Position numbers and translations under genes: made by a program
Source of the DNA: Moniliella sp. 'wahieum'
Lineage: Eukaryota; Basidiomycota; Moniliellomycetes; Moniliellales; Moniliellaceae
NCBI GenBank assembly: GCA_003971905.1
Contig: RSEE01000022.1
Span: forward strand, 708,226 to 772,225
Length of the DNA: 64,000 bases
Direction of reading: 5' to 3'
Shown here: piece after piece, positions 23,321-35,021 of the stretch
Layout of the letters: each line of letters begins with the position of its first letter
Position numbering within the stretch: position 1 is the stretch's first letter
Notes under the pieces: generated by a model
Told to the model about the DNA's origin: nothing
Databases searched by the model: none
The model's input: only the letters and a program-made list of their open reading frames with translations

Positions 23321-23699
23321 GATGCCAGCGCTCGGGCGGTGGTGGTTGGGAGGCAGAAGTGGCTAGGGGCCTACGAGCAGTACAGATGAATGGCGGACGG
23401 AAGCGGGGATGAGAGGGCCCAAGGGCGCGGCAGCGAGAGGTGCGATATGGTCTGGATAACCCACAGCTGACAGATCACGGTGATCGGACGGGTGAGGGTG
23501 TGGCGGTCGCTTCGGCTTCGTGGGCGCTGCGCAGCACGGGGAGCAGTGTACGCTCGGAAAGGCGCGATGGGGAACCGGCAATGGCCAGTGGCCAGCTGAG
23601 TGTGGCGGGGGCGGGGGCGTGCAACCGGCACGCGGTGACTACGGGACTTGCGGGCAAGTGTCGCTCTTGGCCGGACGGAGGTGTCGAGGCCGGAGAGGG

Positions 23700-26600
23700 G
23701 CAGGGGTGCGCTGCGGATGGATGACTGGCTCATCGATCATCGATCATGTGTATTGCCGACGGGCGGGCCAGCGCTAAAAGGAAATCTTCCGGAGCTGGGT
23801 TTTGGTGGTTCAGCTTCGGCGCTGAGCCGCCCAGGTGAGCGCTGAGAAGTTCAACGCATTCAGCAGGCTGCGTTCGCTCTCGCTCTACTCCGCTGCCAGC
23901 CCGGTGAATTCACCGGTGCCCCGTGGTTCGGAGCAGCGGGGAGCGCGGGAGAGCAGGGGAGAGCGGCCCCTCCGACTCGGTGGAATCTGGGATGTGACGC
24001 TGACGCCCAGGCCAAGATTACGATTCTGGCCACTGGCCAGCCACTTGGAGCTTGGCTAGCCACTAGCAGCTGGCTTTTTATGCACCGACAACGGCTCAAC
24101 GGGTCGTCAATCGCCGATGCCCGAATTAATGACCGATGACGGTCATCGTCATCCGACATCCAGTCATCGAGTCATCAGGCTTCAAGCAACAAGCTTCAAG
24201 TCTTCGGTTTTCAGCAAGCAATCTGTCACGATTGCACGGTAATCGAGAACCGATCTAGGCCTAATCATTCATCAACGACCCTTGATTGCATCAGTCAGCT
24301 ACCCAGCACCGAGCGACCAACAGCAACCGGCCTCCCCCACAGGTGTGTGTTCCAATTTCGGTCGCCATCCCCTCCGACATGGCACGCGGAGCCCCGTGGC
24401 GCGTGGCGGGGCCTGGCTGGCCCCAGTTTGGCCGTCTGCGTGACCTTGTGTGGCCAGGCCTTGCGCACGGCCCAGGCACACACACACGGCTCAGGAGGGT
24501 AACCGGTAAGCTGTAAGAAAGCTTTGATATGCCAGGTGTCAGATGTCAGAAACCAGCCTGAGGCCTGGGCCTGATGGTTCCCTTTGGGGCCGCGCACACG
24601 ACGCTCAAAACGCCAAGCGCTCTCAGGGTATAGTCAGTACAGTCACTAGTCACTAGTCAGTACTCAGTACGCTCACTGCTCCAGTCTGCTCCAGTACTTC
24701 TCTGGTGGTGTGGGGGAACTCCGTGGACTTGCTTCGAGTTGCTACGTGCTCTTTTACTTCCCTACAAACAACGGGATGCAATGGTGCCCCAGATCTGAGC
24801 GATGATCGTTGATCGATGATTCATTATCTCTATGCTCGATGGTCAACAAAATCTCAGTGTCAGCTGCATCTCGCGTATCATAATGATAACTCAGTCCTCA
24901 GGCGCCTCATCAGCCTGCCTCACAAGCCCCCAGACCCCAGGCCTCAGGGGGGACTCCAGGGGTACTCAGGCTTGAGGACGGACTCAGTTATAAAGCTTTG
25001 ACAAGTCGTTGTGTCACATGTAATAGCTAGCAACCCGCGCCGGTGATCGGGACAACAGGTCACTTCGGCCCGCTTGCGGCCTCCCGCTTCCGTATCGATA
25101 TCTTCCGGGTTGTATAATAAGAAGTAACATGTAAGCCAACTGACCTGCCCACCCCCGGCAGTCCCATCAGAGATCCCACCCTTCTCAGATCCCCCCCTTC
25201 TCAGACTCATATCTCACCGGTCACCGCGCTAAGCCCGTCGGGCCATTTCACCTTCGCTAGCTCAGAAGGGGGCCAGACCTTATTAGACCTTAGACCTTAG
25301 GATGGCCACGTGTAACTCATCAGTATATGCTTCAGTACAGTAAAGTATGCCAGGAAACCCCTATCACATATCACATGGGACGCCGTTTTCTATACTGAGT
25401 TTTGGTCGCTACTATACTGCGCATCGTACCATGCATACCGCGTAACACACAACGGGCTGTTAGTTGGTGGGCATTTTGGTGACGGACCCATACAGCGCAA
25501 GAATGCGGCACAGCTGAGCGCTGGTATGTGCATGAGCACCCTCCAGACCGTCGCTACGCGTTACGTGTTACGCGTTACGTCCGTCGCCACAAAAGATGGG
25601 AACAGAGCGGGTCTGGAGTACGCGTTCTCCGTCTGTGGTCCGCAAGTATTTTGATTACCGGTATAGTGTTCCCGGGACACACCCGCACTGCCCTGCCCCT
25701 CCTTCTGTCATGCATCATGGGCGGGCGGCGACCTGGAACCCCATCCCGGGTGTAGGGGTACTTTCCCCTGAAGGAGAGGGTCCCCCTCACGGTTTACCGA
25801 GCTTGAAGCTTGAATGCTATTGGCGGATCCGAACGAACAGAGCCTAGAGACGAGAGGTGACCGGTGAGGCGTCACGATTGGGGCGTCGGCTGGGGTGGCA
25901 AGGCAAAGTAAGGCTGTACGTGTTAAGGAGGGAGAGAAGAAGATGGAGACGATAACAGAGTGGGTACGTGGGCTGGCCAAGTGACCATATGGTCTGTACG
26001 AGATCACCATAATCAGACAGTGTATATGCACCGGAACGAGCAGGGCTATAGCCCGCATGTAGACGCAGAATCTTGAACGGTTTTGGCTAGGAGGTCGGCC
26101 CATACCAAGACTGAAGGTGGGATAGGCCCTGTCCTGTCCCCGAACAACTCAACTATTGTAGGATGGTAGCGAGATCCGTACAGAGGAGATCGTAAACTAG
26201 ACGGAGATCGACGATACTAGTAAGGATGCCGAGACGAAAGGATTCAGGAAGATTCAGAGGTGGTTGCGGAAGCAGGTCGGTGGGACTGCGGGTGAACTGG
26301 GTAGTAACGCGGGTATTGCCTGGTGGGTCAAAAGGATGTATAGTATTCGCAAGGAGTTGTTGGTACAAAATGACCCGCTCTAGGGGGAAGAATATAGAAC
26401 AAAAGGCGTACAGTATACCGATATGGGACCGTTAAGGCACCCAGATACAATGTTGAAGGAAGAGGAAGGAACAAAGGCGAATGATTAATGACTGTCAACA
26501 AGAGCACAAACCAAATAGGGAAAGGTCTGGGAAATTAAAGATCCCCACGTTCAGAGTTGGGACAGCAACTTACTAGTAAAACACGAAAAAGGCCCAAAAT

Positions 26601-27595
26601 ATAATGGGCAGGTTCTCCGCCCCTTCCCGCAGCAGCAACGTCAAAAGCACCAGGGGAGAACCTCACAAAATGAGAACGAGACACTCGGATCAGGTCGATC
26701 AAGAAACAGACATAATACACTGACATCTCGATTCGGCAGCTCAACGTTGAGCTGATTTGCTTTGAAGACCAAAGACGAAATACTTGAAGTAGGATAAAAT
26801 CACAGTTGAGTTGTTGGGACTTGAAGCCCAACACTCGCATAGACCTCCTCAGCCGTACGGAAGGGCCTCGATCTTGGTCGCACAGATCATAGGAAACATG
26901 CTCCAATTAGGCTCAACGGAGTAGATGAGTCGTTTAAATAGAGGCGAGCCACAGACTGTAGTGACCCATACTACCTTCCCTCCTCTCCTTCTTGGCTGTT
27001 CCTGCTACTATTTATATAGTATAGTTGGTGTGTGGGCGATTTGGCCACAAGCCAGCAAGCAAGCGGCAGCGCCCGAGGCAGAGAGAAAGAAGGATATAGG
27101 GTGTAGTACGAATCACTGATGTGACGATCCGTGTTCATCTGTCGCCATTTACACGTGTGCGCCAATACATCAACTTCATCAACACAGGCGAATGGAAGAA
27201 CAATCACATCGGGCACCCTTCTGATTCAGACGTACTACTACTAAATATACTGCTACCACTGATGTATAATCCCACGTTGATCCAATTTGTGCAACAACGG
27301 CCGCGCCTAGACCGAAGCCACCGGCATGTCCCCAATTACATCAGAGGCAGGGGGCGAAACAGACACGGTTGAGGACTGTGGGACTCAGGTACCAACTGGC
27401 TATATACGGACTGGATGAAGAGTGGATAGATAGAATGCATGGAGAGTGCAAGATGGTTGCTGGCATATGGCTGTAGATTGGATCAATACCCAGGATACTC
27501 GATGGGCCACGATGCACGCGGCTCGACGATGAATAGATCAATCGTCATCGCGTCATCTCAGCCGTCCTTCAACTCCTTTTTCTTCAAGTTCTTCT
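23700..27595. other. Long noncoding stretch
   Basis: No gene supported. It contains short runs of ATGATCGATCATCG-like palindromes, TTACGCGTTACG repeats near 25560, and ACTAGTCACTAGTCAGTAC near 24640. GC falls towards 25-27 kb. Confidence 0.5.
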
Positions 27596-27990
27596 CTTCT
27601 GCTTCTGCTTCTGCTTCTGCTTCTGCTTCTGCTTCTGCTTCTGCTGCTTCTGCTTCTGCTTCTGCTTCTGCTTCTGCTTCTGCTTCTGCTTCTGCTTCTG
27701 CTTCTGCTTCTGCTTCTGCTTCTGCTTCTGCTTCTGCTTCTGCTTCTGCTTCTGCTTCTGCTTGCTTCTGCTTCTTCTGCTTCTGCTTCTGCTTCTGCTT
27801 CTGCTTCTGCTTCTGCTTCTGCTTCTGCTTCTGCTTCTGCTTCTGCTTTGCTTCTGCTTTGCTTCTGCTTCTGCTTCTGCTTCTGCTTCTGCTTCTGCTT
27901 CTGCTTCTGCTTCTGCTTCTGCTTTGCTTCTGCTTCTGCTTCTGCTTCTGCTTCTGCTTCTGCTTCTGCTTCTGCTTCTGCTTCTGCTTT
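27596..27990 (+). repeat. (TTCTGC)n hexanucleotide array, about 395 bp
   Basis: About 65 near-perfect TTCTGC units, broken by single-base or triplet slips near 27641, 27760, 27847, 27860 and 27923. All six frames stay open across it (Ser-Ala, Cys-Phe, Leu-Leu and the complements), so the long open frames here are artefacts. Confidence 0.97.
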
Positions 27991-28001
27991 TTCTCGTCTC
28001 G

Positions 28002-28032
28002 CATGGTACCTTGTTTCGCATGGTACCTTGCA
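28002..28032 (+). repeat. Short tandem duplication beside the hexamer array
   Basis: TCGCATGGTACCTTG occurs twice in direct succession with one or two spacer bases. Confidence 0.85.
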
Positions 28033-28178
28033 CCCTTAACCCGTAAAGTACTTCTACTGTGACAGTTCCGTGACTTGCCAGTGACTAGTGTGGTTCTCCT
28101 CCACACTCACGTCCACACCAATCTCTACCACCTTGTCCTCACCTACTTCCCTCCTCACCTCCTCACCTCCTCACCTCC

Positions 28179-30671
28179 TCACCTCCTTCCCTCCTCACCT
28201 GCACCCGCCATCGGACCAAAATAGGAGCCCAACAAGCCCAACCCCACCTCGATCCCTGACGAGGACAACCACGGAGCCCACTCGGCCCAACTGTCGCCTA
28301 CGCCTACCGCTACCCCATCCGGGGAAGCCAAAGTAGACGTGGCAGAAGCAGAAGTGGAAGCATCCCAACCCGTTGGTGGAGCCAGCATGTCCAACGGGAA
28401 CAGGAGCGGGGCCAGTCCTGCCTCGTCCGGTCCCTCCTCTGGCCCTTCGTCCGGCACGGCCGAGAACAAGTTGGCGGGGTCCAACGCTGCCTCGTCCGAC
28501 CCGGACCACAAGCGGTCCAGCTCCAACAGTGGGTCAGGCAAGCCGATCGGTATCCCACTGGCGGCGGTAGTACTGCCGGCAGTAGTACTGGCCACGGTAC
28601 TTGCGTCGGTGGGAGTCGGGATTGTCGACCTGGCGGTCCGCGTGGTGGGATGGTGGTCGTCATGGCTCCCGCTCGAAGGAGTCTCGACGGTCCAATTCAA
28701 CGTCCCATTCAACGTCGAACCCAGAGCCGGGAGGATGGGACTGAGAGGAGGGGGCGCCTGTGTTGCGTCCCCCCGCCCGGGGGTGGGACGAACGAGAGGG
28801 AAGGAAGAGGTGGGGCTGGTGGGGTAGGTGGGATATGTGCGGTAGGGTGAGAAGCGGAAGCGGACGCGCGTTGGGCCCGGCGGACGAGGGAGCGCAGCGC
28901 GTCCACCAATCCATCCTTCGATCCTGGCGGCCGGGAGAATGTGAAGCGCATGAATCAAGGTGGAAGCAATGGTGGGTAAGTGAACAACGGTAGAGGAGGA
29001 GGGGGGTTCCGTCGTGTGTTCCCTCTCCACGGGCGGACGGAGCATGGCACGGACAAAGTGACTCGAATGGTCTTGCAACGACGTCATCTCCTTTCCACGC
29101 CTGCCGTCGTAGTGCCCATGGGCGCTTCGGTACGTTCAAGAGCCATCATTCGCACCACATACAGGACGAACGCAGCCATAATGCGTACAAATGGGGGTAC
29201 ATATCGGGGTCGGTTTTGGGGCTTGATCAGGACTTGGGCAAGGTGGGCCATGCGTTGCGCGCTCAGTTGAACCTCGGCATCCACTTTGGCCAACGCCACC
29301 GACCCTTGAGAAGCGGGGTAGCATGAAACGTGACCCACAGCAGCAAAACGATCCATTGGCACTCGACCAGAAAATTGATCTTTTCGTCCAAGCGCAGCAC
29401 TAGGTCATCCGTCATGGCCAGACCCGCCGGGTCGGGTGGTGGAGCAGAATGTTCGTCGCCTCCTTCCGGTCCAGGCGCGCGACCAAGTCGAGATCAACCT
29501 CCATCTTGATCGGAAGGGCACGTGCTTCGTCCACGAGGGCCAGTGCGGTGGTCACATCCAACTTACCCCCTCGCGCCGCTGGCGACAAGGCCTGCGACAA
29601 ATCGACCGACCATCTCCCCCAGCATGAGCCACGGTCGACTTCGTTCGCCCAAATTAGCCCAGCCAACGACCATCCCACCTGTTCGTCCGCTATGCGAAAC
29701 ATGACGCCCGTCGATGCGCTCCGCAGCGCATCAAACACCCACAACGTCCAAAACAACACCGCCCGTCGTTCCGTCTCGAGGGGCGAGAAGGACTTGTGAG
29801 GCAAGCTAGGCTCATTGAGGTGATGGTACAGAGCGAATTCGACAGGGAAGCACTTATCCCGAGGATGGAGGTGGAGGGGCGAGCGAACATAGTGGGCATA
29901 CGCTCCCTTGCCATGCTGCTTCCTCCGCCCACGCACGATCCAGGATGAAAATAGCTTCGACCGCATCCGTCTCCCTCCTCGAGCACAGTGGAGTCGGTCG
30001 CCAGGGCATGCGCACGCTATGTAAGCGTTCGGACCAGGGTTTGAGGTGGGGCGAGACAGAGGCCCTGGGCGGCGACTGCAAGAATCAAGATTGGCTGTAG
30101 GGGCGCCGGATCGACCGGATCGACGCTGTCTCGCTCCGGAGGGGAGGGGGGCGGAGGGCGCATGGCAAGGTGGTAGCGTGCATAAAGTACGATTGGGGCA
30201 TGCTCAGGGGTACACACGTGCCACCGCGCCAAAGTACTGGTCAATGCACGCGTCGAGCACGGGACGTGTCAGGCCCGGCACGCCGCACAGGCTGGCACAA
30301 CCTGGAGAGGAAGGGGGGAGCTGTGGTTCCTCGGACGGAGTAGGATCAGCGAGGGGGAGGGCGTGACGAGTTCTTGCTGGAGCAGGGCCATGATGCGTTT
30401 GCCGCGCTTGTGGCGCCCTTGGGCAGCGGCGGGCAGGGTGGCACGGGGCGGGGGGGAGGAGGCGGAGGCGGAGGGGGTATGGGCGGCGGCTGGCGGGGCG
30501 CGGACGGGTGGGGAGGGCGGCGGCGGCGGCGGGGCTGGCGCTGGGGGACGGCAGGGGATGCCGAGCGAGTGGCAGAACTGGCAGCTGGGCGGGGGCGGTG
30601 GGGGTGGTGCTGCTGGCGGGCAGGCACGCACTTGACTTTGCGTCGCGGCAGGCAACACAGACGGTGCGCAT
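28179..30671 (-). CDS. Zn(2)Cys(6) fungal transcription factor, frameshifted
   Basis: A DNA-binding transcriptional regulator of the fungal binuclear-cluster class. The N-terminus has CVACRDAK then, after adding one G near 30643, VKCVPA, giving C-x2-C-x6-C; a Pro-rich loop of about 12 residues precedes SCQFCHSLGIPC (C-x2-C-x6-C). The middle-homology region is seen as VLDACIDQYFGAVARVYP, FALYHHLNEPSLPHKSFSPL, ETERRAVLFWTLWVFDALRS, and VARIMAAFVLYVVR-like helices near 29150. The C-terminus (about 28200-28700) is rich in acidic and hydrophobic residues (LLELDRLWSGSDEAALD, PDEGPEEGPDEAG), suggesting an activation domain. Start is set at the Met just before the first Cys; an upstream in-frame extension to 30941 is possible. 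At least four frame changes are needed. Target genes are unknown. Confidence 0.82.
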
Positions 30672-31784
30672 GGCGGAGCACGCGCAGGGCAACGCGAGAG
30701 CCAGCGAGGATGGTCGATGGGGGCGCAGCCGAACAGCGTGGTGGCGGGCCGCATCCAAGCGCGCTGCAATCGAGCGCGCGCACCAGCCGCCCGCGGGGTA
30801 GGCCTTAGGCTTATGGTGCCCGCAGCAATGCGTGGCGCGGGGTGCGCCGCAGCTCCGACGGCCTGACAGCTGCGGCGCACCCCGCCCACGGCGCCCCCCC
30901 GGCACAGCGCCACCCTCGCTCGTTCGCGGCGTTTCGTTCAAATTTCATGCCCCCAGGGCCACAGGGGCAACCCTAGCACCCCCACACATCGCCGCCAGCC
31001 AGCGCCCCAAGCAAAAAAACTATATAACACAGCCCTTGCAGCACGCGCACCGGTAAGGCTACCCCAGTCCGAGCACGCTCCTGTTGGGACGAGCCGTCAA
31101 TGACGTTCCTTTCTCTTGGCCAAGCCTTCTACGCGCTCACCTCGCCTTCCTCCCCCCGCCCCCAGGTTGGTCTAACCGACAACGCCGCCTCCTTCTGGGA
31201 GTAGATGAGCTGCCTGCTGCCCAACAAGGCGTGAGCATTGGGTCAGCCAAATTAAATCCGACAGTTCTGGTGGACAGCCCAAACACCAGAGAGCGATCCC
31301 CAGTCCTACGTGTCTGTGCGCCAATCGTCGCCTCTTGCCCAGGTGAATCGGTTGCCACCGCGTGGTCTCACCCAATTGTCAATATTTCCTTTGCGACGAT
31401 AGATATAGTCGTCCCGTGCTGGGGTTTATCTTTCCTTTCTATGGTTGCCCGTGCGGCAACGCCCTGTTCTCCCTGCATGTCCCATCAGTTCTTCCTCTAT
31501 TGTGTTGTTTCCCTATCTATAAGCAATGGTTCGTAGTTTTCCTCCACGGTCCATTGGCGTCCTCCTCTCTGTTCTCGCCAATTGATCAACCCAGTACATA
31601 GATGACTTCTCTCTCTTATCAGGTTTTGCTCCTCCGCTCCTCGACCTCGCCTCCAGCATGGTATCCCGCTTTTAGCTTCTCAGCCAGCCAAGTCGCATGT
31701 GCCCCCCTCGCGCCACGTCGAAACCAATGTTACCTGATGGTTATGAGCCAGAAGTGGTCGTAGTCTGTGGGCATTCGATAACAT

Positions 31785-31985
31785 GCTCTTGTTGAGCCTC
31801 GGGTGGCTCGTGCTTTGGCCAATGTCCCTTCAGCTCCTCCCAGGCCTGAGTTCCGTGTTTTCGCTCTCCTGTTTTTTCCTTGTTCCGCATCTTACCCCCT
31901 GGTGGCGACTCGCTCCTTGATTCCTCTGTAGGCGTTGCTGGTTGGCTTAGACCACCACCACCACCAGTGCGATGCATCATGCATC
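31785..31985 (-). repeat. Repeat pair member B (inverted copy of 12.8 kb)
   Basis: On the minus strand it reads GCACTGGTGGTGGTGGTGGT, CCAACCAGCAACGCC, GCGAGTCGCCACCAGGGGG, GCGGAACAAGGAAAAAACAG, GAGCTGAAGGGACATTGGCC, AAGCACGAGCCACCCGAGGC. It has a short open frame with MRNKEKTGER and ELKGHWPKHEPPEAQQEH; copy A has the same peptide core with indels. Confidence 0.8.
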
Positions 31986-32217
31986 AGTCTCATCAGCTCC
32001 CCTGCCCAGCGTTTCCCTAGACTTAGTAACTGCCACCATTTACTCTGAACTATTAGCCCGACTGTTGATGAATAGCTCGCCAATCGAGCTCAAGCAAGAG
32101 CTTCAAGCTTCGCTTGAAGAGTCACTCTTCCGTGCGCTATACCAGGCTATACCCATGCCCCTGCCATAGCAGGCTATATAGCGTGCGAGCCGAATAGGGA
32201 CTGTAGCCAAGCTCAAG

Positions 32218-32290
32218 TGACTAGTGACTAGCTAGTGACTAGTGACTAGTGACTGTGACTCTTTAATGACTAGTTGACTAGTGACAAGGT
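32218..32290 (+). repeat. CTAGTGA tandem array
   Basis: Successive ACTAGTGACTAG units with small slips. Related arrays lie at 33500-33560 and, shorter, near 24640. Confidence 0.85.
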
Positions 32291-33499
32291 GGCAAGCTAG
32301 TGACATGCTAGTGACACACACGCACGTGCCATCATGCGTTCCAGTCACGGTCACATATGCGGGGGTGAAATTGAATATTGAATATTGACGATCGATGTAG
32401 AAGACACGGATGACACCAATGAACATTGGCTGACTATGCACGAAAGGGCTTCTTCCGTGTATAACGAGGGCGAACGCCGTGAAAGGAGAGGGAAAATGAT
32501 GGATGACGCTCAGTTGAGCGATGAGCCTCATCGCTGAGCCTCGATGCTCGCATGCCACACATGCATGTCACATGCCACACCAACGCCAAGGCGTGGCGCT
32601 GTCTTTCTTTTTCTCTCTTTTGCGAATGGTAAGAACGAAGTAGTGGTGCAGTGACCAGGTGAACCCCAATGTTGAGTTCAACTTGAACGCTCACCTACTC
32701 AACAAGGCAACTGCCTGCGAATGCGGTACAGTAGTAACTAGTAACAACTTTTTGAGGCAACAGCTCCGTACGACAAGGGCCATGTGACTAGTGCCAGGTG
32801 CCACCACGCGCCACGGGCCCACTTCGACGTTCGACGATCAAGTTGATCGAGGATCGAGGATCGATATCGAGGATCCCCGCATGCCGCGGCCGAGCCACAC
32901 TTGCTTGTGCCTCCCGGCCCGCATCGGGTAAATGCAAGGAATTGCGCTGAAAACAGGAAGCTGGGCGAGGCAAGACACCGCCGACATCCGACCCCGCTCG
33001 GTTGTTGCAACATCATGCATCATGCATCATTGATCGACCATCTGCATCAGTACATGAGTATACTGAGACTCAGTTGAGTACCCTGCTCGTTCGATTCCAT
33101 CCTTCACTGCCTTCATCCACTTCATCGACGTGAACGTTGAACGTTGAACTTCAACCTGGGCTCTCTGCCCGTCCATCTGGGAAGAGAGAAGACAGGGCAG
33201 ATTGGTCGCATCATGCATCATGCGTCACGCGTCATGCGAATGCCCTGTGCATGTGATTTCGAACCCCTCTCTCCTCCATCGCCCCTTCCCCCCACTGCCA
33301 CCGGCCACACGCCTGTGCAGCTGTGCCATCGCTACTGTTTCCGATTATCGAGTACCCGCAGAAGCACCACCGCCACCCCTGCCCCTCCCCCCCGCACATG
33401 CCAGCCCGCGTTTCACTTTTGCAACCGCCTGTGTGTGCTCGCGGGGACTAGCTCTACTAGGGCAATGCGAACGACTAGTTGCTACAGAACAAGTCACTA

Positions 33500-33560
33500 G
33501 TGGTGCGACTAGATGACTAGTGACCAGTGACTAGTGACTAGCTTGACTAGTAGTGATGGT
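33500..33560 (+). repeat. CTAGTGA tandem array, second site
   Basis: GACTAGTGACCAGTGACTAG and following units, ending in GTGACTAGTGACGAGG. Confidence 0.85.
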
Positions 33561-33901
33561 GACTAGTGACGAGGAAGTGACGCGGTGACGCGGCACGTGC
33601 CTGCGTGCCCAGCACACGCCGATCGCTGTTTCCTTGGTTTTTTTCTTCGTTGGTTCAGACCTTTTCAACGCTGAAGGGCTAGAGGCCTGCGGGGCTGAGG
33701 GGATGAAAGGGCTGAGGCGCTGAGGAGTTGACGATCGTTCCGGCTGAACTGAGTATTGAGTTCAATACTCATACTCACTAGTATAGTACTGTGTGGACGG
33801 AGGACACAGTGCAGCACTTGAACCCCCCACCTCGCACCTTGCACCTCGCACCCTTTCTTCCGACTACCATCTTGCTTTGCACGAGCCACCAACTCGCTGC
33901 C

Positions 33902-35021
33902 ATGACGGCCGTCGCAGCTCCATCTGGTCGAACACTTCTACCACACCAGCCGCCAACCGCCACAACCACAACACAACACAACCACAACCACACCACAACC
34001 ACAACACACACAACCACACCCAACCACCCACAACCACAACCACAACCACACCAACCACAACCGCAGACACCCCCCTCGAACCGCGCCGCCGCCCCCTCTC
34101 CTGCACCCAGCAAGCCCGTTCCCAAGGCGCACCTCCCCCCCTCCCTCGCCCTCTGCTTTACAAGGTGGAGGAAAGGCCTCTTGTCGCTCCTGGCCAACGG
34201 ATACGACGAACCAAGCGATCTAGCACCCAAGTTCATGCTGCGCTGATGAAAGCCCAAGCGGATACCGATTGGTTGGCGCACGTGTGCACGGTGTGTGCGC
34301 AACCAGTGTCTGCAACGCGAGAATTGTACTGTTCGACGGAATGTCGAGGTGCGGATGCAGGAAGTTTACAGGTGCCTCCTTCGGTGTGCAATTTCCTGTT
34401 TGCGCGTCGGAGTTCGGGCTCGGTTCGGTCCAGCTCGGCACGGTCTTTCTTCGCGTGCTCTACTGGCGACCGGCGCAATTCTGCTTGGACCGAACGCACG
34501 GACGAGTGGGAGGACCGCGCTACGCCGTCCACTGTTCCCGTTCCCGTTGCCGTCGTTCCAACAGGAGTACGGTGGATGCCTGCCAGCCTCCATCTACCTG
34601 CGGCGCTGATGGATCGTCGCTCCCCGCGTGCTATGGGGCCGTTCAAGGCACCCTCCCACCTCCTGTCATCATGGACCAGACGGCGTTGCCTACCTTTATC
34701 CACCGCTTCCCGTCGTATTGCAGACCAACAGGAGGGATGGACGCCCCGAGTACAGGGGAAGGACACTCTGCGCTTCCTTTTGCTTTGTTGCCATTTTGCA
34801 CGACGGCCGTACTGCAACAACCTACCTTCGGAACCTCTGGTCCTGAAGCTCAGCACGACCCGCCTTCCTACCCCCACGTTCGTAGCGTGCCATGCTCCAG
34901 TCACAGCTCCTTCGTAGGTGGTGCGATAACGCATGTACTACCACTGTCGGACGGGAACCGTCGGGTACTTTTTTGTTTTTTCTTCTTTTTTTTTGCCTCT
35001 CGTCGTCGTACCATTCATTGA
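33902..35021 (+). CDS. Ecl1-like small zinc-binding protein, frameshifted
   Basis: Possibly of the fungal Ecl1/life-span regulatory family, which affects chronological lifespan and stress response. The marker is HVCTVCAQPVSATRELYCST-type sequence near 34285-34345: C-x2-C, 13 residues, C-x3-C, as in 'C.VCG....YCS..C'. Upstream is a Thr/His/Asn/Gln tract from an (ACAACC)-rich repeat (33955-34070), then a basic stretch (SKPVPKAHLPP). Frames change near 34230 and near 34420-34500. The C-terminal part is Ser/Pro-rich with no domain. Start ATG 33902 is chosen because it opens the frame holding the repeat; ATG 34246, just before the zinc motif, would give the short protein usual for this family. The zinc motif is clear; the family name is less so. 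Confidence 0.6.

Larger units (their letters stand above)
30942..33901. other. Repeat-bearing intergenic stretch
   Basis: No gene supported apart from the inverted repeat copy at 31785-31985. It contains CTAGTGA arrays near 32218-32290 and 33500-33560 and ATGCATCATGCATCAT palindromes near 33010 and 33210. Confidence 0.55.

Noticed and set aside
27439-28106. Long open frames of 150-207 codons across the hexamer array
   Set aside because: Produced by TTCTGC repetition, open in all six frames with no flanking coding signal.
32218-33560. CTAGTGA arrays as telomeric repeats
   Set aside because: They are short, internal, degenerate and flanked by genes on both sides.
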